From: Prochilodus magdalenae
Taxonomy: Eukaryota; Chordata; Actinopteri; Characiformes; Prochilodontidae
DNA: 64,000 bases
Direction of reading: 5' to 3'
Assembly (NCBI GenBank): GCA_024036415.1
Contig: JAMWET010000794.1
Span: 1 to 64,000, forward strand
Shown here: in pieces, positions 56,037 to 64,000 of the stretch
Layout of the letters: every line of letters starts with the position of its first letter
How positions within the stretch are numbered: the stretch's first letter is position 1
Notes under the pieces: generated by a model
What the model saw: only the letters and a program-made list of their open reading frames with translations
Told to the model about the DNA's origin: nothing
Databases searched by the model: none
Position numbers and translations under genes: made by a program

Positions 56037-59000
56037 ATGAATGATTCTCTTACATATATATCTTGGAATGTGAAAGGCTTAGGACATGTTATTAAGAGGA
56101 AGAAAATTTTAACTTTTCTTAAAAGGGAGGGAGCATCGGTTGCCATAATTCAGGAAACCCATTTGTCAGATCTTGAGCATCTAAAACTTAAAAGAGATTG
56201 GGTGGGACAGGTGTATTTTGCCTCTTGTAACTCAAATCCGAGGAAACGAGGTGTTGCTATATTATTTAACAACCATTTGCCATTTGTTTGTGAAAAACAT
56301 AAGGTAGATATATACTAATCTCAGGCCTGTTATATGGACAGCATATTACCATGCTCAATATTTATGCACCAAATGTGGATTGTCCTAATTTTATGTCTGA
56401 TAAAATCCTATTGTTTAACAATAATCGTAAAAACTTGGGTATTATGGCTGGGGATTTTAATTGTATTTTGGATCAAAATCTGGACAGATCCTCTCTTCTC
56501 TCAACCAATTCTAAATCTTCATTGGTGCTTAATGAGACTTGTAAAGAATCTGGTTTGGTTGATATTTGGAGGGAATTAAATCCTTTGCTTAGGGATTACA
56601 CCTTTTACTCTAACCCTCACAGTTCATATTCACGTATTGACTATATTTTTATACCTAACAGTTCAATCCACCTCGTAACAGACAGTAAAATTGGTCCCAT
56701 TGTCCTGTCTGACCATGCTCCAGTATACATGTATATGAAATTGGGCATTCTAACATCTAAAAATAGAACCTGGAGGTTATATTGTCATTGTGGGACAGGG
56801 CTGGGAGAGGGTGGGAAGGGGTGTTTGTGTTTCTTTGTGTTTGCAAAATTTAAAATGGTTGCACTCGAAGCTTTATACTTAAGATAGCACACTACATTTC
56901 TGCAGTTACATCTTGTTTATCCATTTTTGAGATTGAATATGAATGATTCTCATACATATATATCTTGGAATGTGAAAGGCTTAGGACATGTTATTAAGAG
57001 GAAGAAAATTTGTCCTGTCTGACCATGCTCCAGTATACATGTATATAAAATTGGGCATTCTAACATCTAAAAATAGAACCTGGAGGTTTAACTCTTCTCT
57101 GCTCACTAACACAGCATTTTGTGATTTTATGCGTCGGCGTATTCATTACTTTTGGGAGGATAATAAGCAGTCCCCTGTGTCACCTGCTACTTTATGGGAT
57201 GCAGCAAAGGCCACAATCAGGGGAGATATCATATCTTATTCTTCTTCAGTGAAAAAGTTGCAGATTCAAGAACGATTAGCTCTGGAAGCAGAAGTTGTTT
57301 GTCTGGAACAACTACATAAATCATATCCTACACAATCTAATTGGGCCTCGTTATGCCAGGTAAGAGCTAAACTGAATCTGAATCACACAAACCACATAAA
57401 AAAATTGCTCCATTTTTCAAAACAGAAGTTTTATGAATTTGGCAATAAATCAAGTCGTCTACTTACACATCAGTTAAAGAAAGAACAGACAGAGAGTTAT
57501 TAAATCTTTAAAAAATGCTGATGGCTCTATTACATATGATCCTTCAGTTATAAATAGCTTCTTTAAAAACTTCTATCAATCTCTATATAAATCAGAGAAC
57601 ACTGCGTCAGATATGGACATTTTGTCTTTTCTTAATAAAACATCTCTTCCTGCTATATCAGAGGAGGACAGGGCTGATTTAAATGCCCCCTTCTCTTTAG
57701 GGGAGATTTTTGAAGCACTCCAGGCCATGCCTTCCAATAAATCCCCTGGACCCGACGGCTATCCACCAGAGTTCTTTAAAATGTTTTGGCCGGAGCATCA
57801 CCCAATTTTACTTCCCATTTTTCAGGATCTGCTTCAGCATGGTACAATACCTGAAACTTGGAAAATGGCAATGATTTGTCTACTTTTGAAAAAGGGTAAA
57901 GATCCTCAGGACTGTGCGTCATATAGACCAATAAGCCTGTTAAATACTGACTGCAAAATTTTGGCTAAGGTACTTGCTCACAGGTTAGAGTTGGTTCTGC
58001 CAAAGGTAATTAAACCTGATCAGACTGGATTTGTGACAAAGCGATATCTGATAATATACGCCGTTTACTAAATATTGTAGACTTTGTTAATACATCTAAA
58101 CATCCCACTCCTATTGTGTCGCTTGAAGCTGAAAAAGCCTTTGACCGCGTGGAATGGGCCTTTTTTCGTTTCACCACACTCGAGAAATTAAATTTAGGAT
58201 CAAATTTTATTAATCTAGTTAAACTTTTATATTCTGAGAGCTAGAGTCTTAACAAACGTCACAAGTTGTACATGTTGGAAGAGGCACAAGACAAGGATGC
58301 CCTCTTTCACCTCTCATTTTTTCTTTGGTGATTGAACCATTGGCTGAGCTTATAAGGATGGATCCCAGTATTTTAGGTATTAAAGTAGGGGACGAGGATC
58401 ATAGAATTTCCCTTTATGCTGATGACATATTATTGTACATTTCTAATCCTGTCCAATCACTTCCTGCATTATTAAATAATATTGCCCATTACAGTACACT
58501 CTCTGGATATAAAATTAACCTTTCAAAGTCTATGGCTTTACCCCTCAATGTCCGCTCCGGTTCTTTTGCGTCTCTGGCATCTTTTCTCGGGGACGGTTTC
58601 CCATTCCACCTGGCTATCAAAGGGTTTAATTATCTGGGCATTTTTCTAACATTTTTCTAATCTTAATAATCTTTTTTCAAAAAACTATCTGCCCCTCGTG
58701 AACAGAATTAAGGCTGATCTGGGTATCTGGTGCTCTCTCCCATTGTCCTATTTTGGTAGGATAAATGCTTTGAGAATGAATGTTCTTCCTCGTTTTCTAT
58801 ATTTATTTCAGTCTCTTCCTTGTTATTTATCCAGCTTATTCTTTAAAGATTTAAATAGTCATTTTTCAAAGTTTATCTGGAATAATAAAAAACCTAGACT
58901 TAAACTAGCTAGTCTAATGAAACTTAAAGAGAAAGGGGGCGCAGGTGTACCAAACATGCAGTTGTACTACTGGTCGGCTCAGATTAAACATATTCTTGCT

Positions 59001-60108
59001 TGGTGCACCAACAGAATTAATTCATTACGGGTTACTATGGAGTCCATGACATGTTCCCCTCTACCACTTCACTGTTTGCCATTTGTTTAAAATGTGGAAA
59101 AATGTTTCTGGTTCTTTTGTTGTATTCAGTACTCTGCTAACTTGGAGGGATGTCAGAAAGTACTTAAGGATACCTAAATGTCTCTCTCGGTCTTCTCCAA
59201 TTACTCCTGATCCTGATTTTCCTTCCCAGCTGCATAATATAGGACTTCTTAATTGGTCCAGACGGGGAATTACACAGATCTCTTGTCTGTTTTCGGAGGG
59301 AGTCTTGTTGCCTTTTTCTGAAATTATGGAGAAACATAGTTTGTCTAAATCAGACTTTTTTAGGTATCTCCAAATAAGACCTTTCATTAACTCTGTTTTA
59401 GATAAGGGGGAGTTGCGAATAAGTCTGACAGAGGTGGAACACCTTTTCTCTAAACAGTATGACTCAAAGGGGCTGATTTCAAAGATTTACACTATGTTTT
59501 TCACCGAGTCTGTGTCTCCTTTGACAAATTTAAAGGGTATTTGGGAGAGGGACTTGGAAATGAAGATTGACCAAGATTTATGGACCTCTGTTTGTTCTGA
59601 CTTGTATCCCAAGTGTACTTCAATCAGCATGCAGGAACTTAACTTCAAGTTCATTCACAGGATTTATCTGACACCAGTACGTCTACATAGGATATTCCCA
59701 GACAGATCTGACCTGTGTTTCAAGTGCCAGGCGCACAAAGGCACTTTTATTTACTCTTTTTGGACTTGTAAAAAAATTAACTTATTTTGGAGGGAAGTAC
59801 ATTCTGTCATAGTAAATATTTTTGGTATTCAGTTTAATATGTGCCCCTTTTTGTATTTATTGAATGGTCAACTCCGGGATACATTTGATTGGCAGCTGAG
59901 ACAGGCTTTTATTTTTTTGGTACATGTAGCAAAGAAATGTGTTCTGCTGCTTTGGTCCTCTGAACAGGCCCCAACACTGAGGTTGTGGATCTCTCAACTA
60001 GTGTCATTGCTTCCTCTCGAGAAACTGACTTATGACATGAATCAGAGACCAGACAAGTTTTGGCAAATATGGTCTCCTCTCTGGAATTATCTTGAAAATA
60101 TTAGTTAG
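56037..60108 (+). pseudogene. L1 ORF2: endonuclease and reverse transcriptase
   Basis: Endonuclease motifs in order: ISWNVKGLG, IIQETHLSD, LNIYAPN, MAGDFNCILD, SRIDYIFIPN, SDHAPVYMY. Frameshift near 56310, rearrangement at 56782-57090, then SNKSPGPDGYPPEFFK, SYRPISLLNTDCKILAKVLA, a frameshift near 58045, SLEAEKAFDRVEW (motif A), RGTRQGCPLSPLIFSLVIEP and YADDILLYIS (motif C, 58415-58426). The C-terminal frame 59083-60108 ends in a Cys-rich part with CFKCQAHKGTFIYSFWTCKK. Motif A has Glu for the usual Asp (58125-58127). Confidence 0.92.
56782..57090 (+). repeat. Internal duplicated blocks in L1 ORF2
   Basis: 56782-57009 copies 55874-56111 (inter-ORF spacer plus start of ORF2). 57010-57088 copies 56699-56780 (SDHAPVYMY...NRTWR). 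Confidence 0.9.
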
Positions 60109-60269
60109 AGCCTTCCCTTTTGTTTCTTTTTCTTTTCTGTTTTTATTTATTTATTTATTTATTATTTATGTATTTTTTTATTATATGTAACTGCTGTTGG
60201 AGCTATTCTGTATGTACTGTGGCTGGTAATGGAAAGTGCAACACCAATTGAAAAAAAAAAAAAAAAAAG

Positions 60270-60284
60270 AAAACACTAAGTCTT
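60270..60284 (+). repeat. Target-site duplication of L1, right copy
   Basis: AAAACACTAAGTCTT immediately after the poly(A) tail. Confidence 0.92.
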
Positions 60285-60410
60285 GAGTCCATGCCTCATT
60301 CTCAAACCTGTTGTTCTGGCGTAAAGGTTTTATGAAGAATGTTGATAGGGTTTGTGGTAGGAGGGCACCACATTATTTAATGTCAGGTTTATTTGACCAC
60401 CCAAACTGAA
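60285..60410 (+). mobile_element. Old Tc1-like relic, 3' part
   Basis: GAGTCCATGCCTC continues the transposase text broken at 54506 (family reads LVESMP). Ends indistinctly. Confidence 0.55.
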
Positions 60411-60463
60411 GATCAGAATTATTTTATATAGAATGGGAGAACAGTTTGTATTTTGTTTTCCAG

Positions 60464-60553
60464 AGAACGTTCACTCCCCTGTCCAAAAGGAGAGTTTCTC
60501 CTCCAGGACTCAAAATGCAGTCCTTGTTGAAGATGTAGAGACAAGAAAGTCAG
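60464..60553 (+). CDS. KKKQK gene, penultimate exon
   Basis: 90-bp phase 1-1 exon between TTTTCCAG and GTAAGTTT: ENVHSPVQKESFSSRTQNAV and LVEDVETRKSG. Confidence 0.6.
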
Positions 60554-61418
60554 GTAAGTTTATAACAATTTCCCCCCTTGAGTTTTCCTTTCCAAGTGTC
60601 TATTAGAAACACCTACATTGTAGCTGTACGCCACAGTTCAGGTGACTACACTACTACACAGCAGTTCAGGTGACTACTTCTCTAGTAGTCTAATTATTAA
60701 CATCTCCTCAGGTTAACCTGATTTACAAACGTTTTTGTTTGGGATCACTTTACTTGGATGGTCCATTGTGTATGCCTCATAGATGCTCAAGTGACATTCA
60801 AATGAACAGCTATTTAACGTAAGTTGAATGTAAATTATGGTCCATAGAATCTCACCCTATACCTAACCCTAAACTTAACCTTGAATCAACCCTGAACCTA
60901 AACAATCTTTTACTTAACCTAAGATTAAATCCAACCATAGCTCTTATTCATGAATGGTTGAGGTTAGGGTTAGGAGTAAGGTCAAGTTTAGGGTTGGGTG
61001 TAGGGTTATATTCAATAGAGGGTCATTTACATTAAATTTACAGCTCAGCCGCATTTAATAGGAATTCAGTTGAATGTCATTTGAATGTTAGTTGGGGCAA
61101 CTATAATGCATCTACAATTGACTGTATTAGTAAAGTGACATGTGTTTATTTTTATGACTGTGGGTGTGCCATGTTGCCATACATGTACTCACTGTTGTTC
61201 ATGTTGTGCTGCACAGGTTATCAGTCCTCTCTACCAAGTATCTCCCTGTAATTGCGTATCATCCTGTAGATAGACATGTAAATATGTATACCTAATTGGC
61301 ATGGTATGGGGGTCTTTTGTATCTGCAATGTTGGAAAAATTGCCCTCTTTTTAGTTTTATATATTAACCTTATTTAAAAAAACAAATTAATTGCATCTGT
61401 CTGTGGTTTTTGTTTAAG
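60554..61418. other. Intron of KKKQK gene
   Basis: No exon or gene. 60860-61020 repeats CCTAACC/TTAGGGTTAG-type words, degenerate telomere-like or simple sequence. Confidence 0.4.
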
Positions 61419-61654
61419 ATCGTAAACACACAGCCCAACACAGGCGACAATGGACCAATAGAGAGAAGGAGGCAGTGTGGCGTCACCTGGCAATGTATCG
61501 TGCCTTGAAGAAAGTTCCAGGAAAAGAAGATTGCCTTCAGTGCATACAAGCAGAGCATGCTTTAAAGACAAGAACATGGAAAGACATCAAACATTTAGTT
61601 TACAATAGTATTACAACGGAAAGGCGAAAGGCTTCTCTCATTTCAAAAGCCTAA
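61419..61654 (+). CDS. KKKQK gene, final exon with Trp/Cys domain
   Basis: After TTTAAG it encodes 78 residues: DRKHTAQHRRQWTNREKEAV, WRHLAMYRALKKVPGKEDCL, QCIQAEHALKTRTWKDIKHL and VYNSITTERRKASLISKA, stop 61652-61654. The W...W...C-x2-C...W pattern matches the end domain of an expanded teleost family with SANT/Myb-like look; Cys pair CLQC may bind metal. Intact frame. Confidence 0.65.
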
Positions 61655-62126
61655 AAAAAAAAATCTGTAAATCCTGTAATTCTGTTTAAGGCACTTTGCA
61701 TTGTACTTTTCAGTAGTCAGACGTTACTGTTCAGATCACTGTAGCTGCAGCTGTATGCCACAGCAGTTCCGTTGACTGTACACTATTGTTAATGTAAAAC
61801 TGCAGCCCTGCATAGCAGTTCAGGTGACTGTACACTACTACATAGCAGTTCAGGTATCTTTGCTGCTCTACTCTGCTGTTGATGTGGAATTGTAGTCAGC
61901 CATTAAAGTACATTTAAATTAGGTCTACTGGTCCTTTGTGTTGTGTGATCTTCAGAGAGTACAGTAATGATCTTTTTGGTTAATTAAAAATTGTTTTATG
62001 CATTTTTAACACTAAAGCATAAAGCAAGCAGTGGTGTGATGGCACTTTAATGTGTTTTGTCCAAGGAGCTCACCAGTATATTTAAGTCCATGTATCTTTC
62101 GTGTAAACCTGTCAATATAAAGAAAT
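61655..62126. other. 3' flank of KKKQK gene
   Basis: Contains three copies of a CAGTTCAGGTGACT-type word also present at 60635-60680. ATTAAA near 61899 may be a weak poly(A) signal. Confidence 0.35.
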
Positions 62127-62440
62127 TCCCATGGGGTGCGTTTCCCGTACATCGATGGAGGTTAGCACTGAACCAACCTGGTACAATGCGTCGTTAAACT
62201 ACCTAATGTCTGAAGTACGACCGCTTCCCGAAACCGTCGTACTTTGTTGGTACCACAGTAGTTTGAACCATGTTGGTTTGAACCACCACAGTTCAATCCA
62301 CCATGGTTCCAAATGTGTTTAGTCTGACTTTCCCTATGGGAATCAATATACATAATCAAAGTATTATTTAGGCTACTCATATTTCTTCATATTGTAAACA
62401 AATAACTTTCCATCACCACTACCAGTCATAGTGATGTATA
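62127..62440 (+). repeat. Dispersed repeat, copy 2
   Basis: GGGTGCGTTTCCCGTACATC at the left, then the GAACCACCACAGTTCAATCC block shared in reverse with 2103-2260. The GGTGCGTTTCCC start resembles Harbinger-like miniature elements, a tentative reading. Confidence 0.5.
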
Positions 62441-62634
62441 TTATTGTATATTATTTCTATCAGCTATAGAAATAATAACAATAGTAATGTTAATGTTCAT
62501 TATAAATGTAATATTAATAACACTTCTTATTAAAAACATATCAAAAACAAATAGAAGAACTATTAGCAGTATAAAATAAAAAATATATATATATAGTCAG
62601 TATACCAGAGTGGTACATGGTGGGGTGCTAAAAC

Positions 62635-62900
62635 TCAAATCAAATTTATTTGCACTTTTTACAACAGATGTCACAAAGCAGCTTTACTGGAATCCAGTAA
62701 AAATGTTCAACAAAGCATAAAATACAAACAACATAAAGAAACAAACCATATGAACCATAAACCGCCTGGTGAGCAAGCCAAAAGGTACCAGTGGCCAGGA
62801 AAAACTCGCTCCTGTTACTAAGGTGGCTCTGGCAGCAGCATGAACAAGCAAGTTTATTAGCTGACTGACATGAGATTAATATTTGGGGCTTTACTGAAAT
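62635..62900 (-). repeat. Fish dispersed repeat (unassigned)
   Basis: AATCAAATTTATTTGCACTT, TCACAAAGCAGCTTTACTGG and GTGAGCAAGCCAAAAGGTAC are familiar from a widespread fish repeat. Class not determined. Confidence 0.5.
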
Positions 62901-63049
62901 GTTTCGGACCTTCAATCCAGAAGCTCGGGTCAGACAACACCCACTGCAGTCGTTTTGTAAAACAGGAAACTTTGTAAAACTTTTTTAAAATACTGGGTCA
63001 AAAATTATGTATTTCGCATATGCAATGCGACCAAAAAAAAAACATTATC

Positions 63050-63900
63050 CATTTAGATACGGTGTCCTGCCTACATTCTGGCCACGCCTCCCATCCCACC
63101 TAGCGCTGTCCAATGAATGTGAATTAATTCCCACCAATCAGCAGCGGGTCCTCGCACTACTAGCGTTCTACTTGTTCTTGGATTTTGAGTTACCGCTAAA
63201 AACAAATCGGGTTGCTGTTGCTACTGACATCTAGTGGCAAACTCTTATTGCTTTTTTTGCTCAGATGTCTAGAAAAAGTGGCCCTCACAGGCAAATAATT
63301 TCATGGTGCTCACAACGTATGGTAAACCTGTGTGTTTGTGTGTGAACTGCTGTGCTCTACAGCACCCTCTTTATTTTGAAGCTTGTATTGAAGAGCGGGG
63401 ACCAACACGTCGCCGCCTTGCTGCTTTGCGAGTCTAATTGTATGCATATTAGACCTGAGGGGCCACTGCGCTTGCGCACTGCTCTCGAGCGCATGAATCC
63501 TCGTAATACAGCAAACCAGCACACATGTACATTAATATAAAATCAATATTCATTTTACATTATAGGATCTACAGAAAGTAATTATTAAGTCCATCTTGGT
63601 CAGAGCATTAAGTAGGTGGTTACAGGTGAGTGGTTATATATAACTAGTTATTCTGTGCTGTGATGCAGCCAGTTTGAGCACTTTATTATATCACATGAAT
63701 TAGATTTATAATCTGCATTATTTTAGAGCACGTAATTGCATTTACATTGTATTTGTTAAACACAAAGTTTAGTGAGAAACGTGAGAAAACCATGTTGTAA
63801 AATCTTGATGGTGGATGTAGTTTTTGAACGCTTCGCTGGAGACTGGCAAGTACTGATACAAGCGGTATAAGAAGACTACAACTCCCATCTCTGCCTTCAC
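63050..63900 (+). promoter_or_regulatory. Probable promoter of a gene to the right
   Basis: GC-richer than its surroundings, with two CCAAT boxes (63110-63114, 63134-63138), an NRF1-like TGCGCTTGCGCA (63467-63478) and a ZNF143-like ACTACAACTCCCAT (63875-63888). These occur together in housekeeping-type promoters. Strand is inferred from the splice donor that follows. Confidence 0.45.
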
Positions 63901-63989
63901 TTCGTGCAGGCTCTAGCATGGATACCTCGGCACTCGAGCACGCACTTCATAGCGTTTCTTATTTTTGAACACGGCGACTACAGTGCAAG
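63900..63989 (+). other. Possible non-coding first exon with short upstream ORF
   Basis: Ends at a consensus donor AAG|GTAAGC (63989/63990). Contains a 16-codon frame 63918-63968 (MDTSALEHALHSVSYF). The rest of the gene would lie beyond the window. Confidence 0.4.
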
Positions 63990-64000
63990 GTAAGCAAATC

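Larger units (their letters stand above)
54507..60269 (+). mobile_element. Full-length L1-like non-LTR retrotransposon (dead)
   Basis: About 5.76 kb with a 15-bp target duplication and a poly(A) tail (60251-60268). Order: 5' UTR, ORF1 (from 54637), ORF2 with endonuclease and reverse transcriptase (from 56037), short 3' UTR with TTTATTTATT runs. Frameshifts, stops, an internal rearrangement and a changed catalytic residue make it inactive. Inserted in sense into the older Tc1-like relic within an intron of the KKKQK gene. Confidence 0.95.
51135..61654 (+). pseudogene. Broken multi-exon gene with KKKQK-repeat exons
   Basis: Segments on one strand with consistent splice borders: 51135-51930 (N-terminal and middle block in three frames), 52557-52665, 52790-52900, 53532-53640 and 53769-53879 (four copies of one exon), 60464-60553, and 61419-61654 (final exon, stop TAA 61652-61654). 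From memory it resembles uncharacterised, strongly expanded teleost proteins that carry a degenerate tyrosine-recombinase-like domain (possibly Crypton-related) and end in a Trp/Cys domain. The catalytic recombinase section expected between 51930 and 52557 is absent. Stops and frameshifts in the first block argue for a pseudogene, though the last five exons could still be used by a shorter transcript. Confidence 0.55.

Noticed and set aside
54507..60269. Active L1
   Set aside because: Frameshifts in both ORFs, internal rearrangement and loss of a catalytic Asp.
60860..61020. Interstitial telomere repeat
   Set aside because: Only loose CCTAA-like words on each strand, without tandem TTAGGG units.
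62131..62322. 63-residue frame
   Set aside because: Falls inside the dispersed repeat that has a second copy at 2.1 kb; not conserved between copies.

Overview
The window is vertebrate nuclear DNA, almost certainly from a teleost fish and perhaps an ostariophysan. The evidence is intron-split genes with GT-AG borders and AATAAA signals, short phase-1 immunoglobulin (Ig) exons of the fish Fc-receptor-like (FCRL-like) type, long microsatellites, and a fish-style mixture of Tc1-like, hAT-like, SINE, L1-like and L2/Rex-like elements. The species call is inference only.

The first 51 kb is a cluster of related Ig-domain leukocyte-receptor genes. Gene A (+) enters from the left edge: two Ig exons, a transmembrane exon and a short tail (1349-5071). 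Its first visible exon is preceded by a minisatellite whose unit is that exon's own 3' splice site. Gene B (-, 13144 to 6204) is complete: 11 exons joining to exactly 447 codons, with leader, three Ig domains, one transmembrane helix and a tail with ITIM-type tyrosines. Gene C (+, 19295 to 30595) has a broken first exon and a badly garbled Ig section, but a clean transmembrane and ITIM-tail section. A relic of a second B-like gene, B' (-), lies near 32.4-32.9 kb. Gene D (+, 38780 onward) has a complete five-Ig receptor frame of 546 codons, followed by a duplicated pair of ITIM exons, a nearly fresh Tc1-like transposon inside the last intron, and a terminal exon. Gene E (49.96-51.1 kb, +) is a pseudogene of Ig fragments interrupted by an hAT-like piece. 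The B/C divergent pair and the B'/D pair share flanking sequence in the same order, so the cluster appears to have grown by duplicating a divergent two-gene unit. B, C and D share a promoter-proximal AGGAAGTGA (ETS/PU.1-type) site 45-60 bp before the ATG, next to a CT-rich tract in B and D.

From 51.1 to 61.7 kb lies a broken gene on the + strand: an N-terminal block in three frames, four tandem copies of a lysine-rich exon, and a final exon with a Trp/Cys-containing domain. From memory it resembles an expanded family of uncharacterised teleost proteins with recombinase-like middle domains. One of its introns carries an old Tc1-like transposase relic split by a full-length but dead L1-like retrotransposon (54507-60269) with a 15-bp target duplication. 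The last 2.3 kb holds dispersed repeats and, at the right edge, a probable promoter and non-coding first exon of a gene that continues outside the window.

The genes probably act together as paired surface receptors of myeloid or lymphoid cells: B, C and possibly D carry inhibitory tails, whereas A and a short form of D have tails without an ITIM. Sequence from about 21.5 to 27.25 kb is of doubtful quality and should be treated as unreliable.
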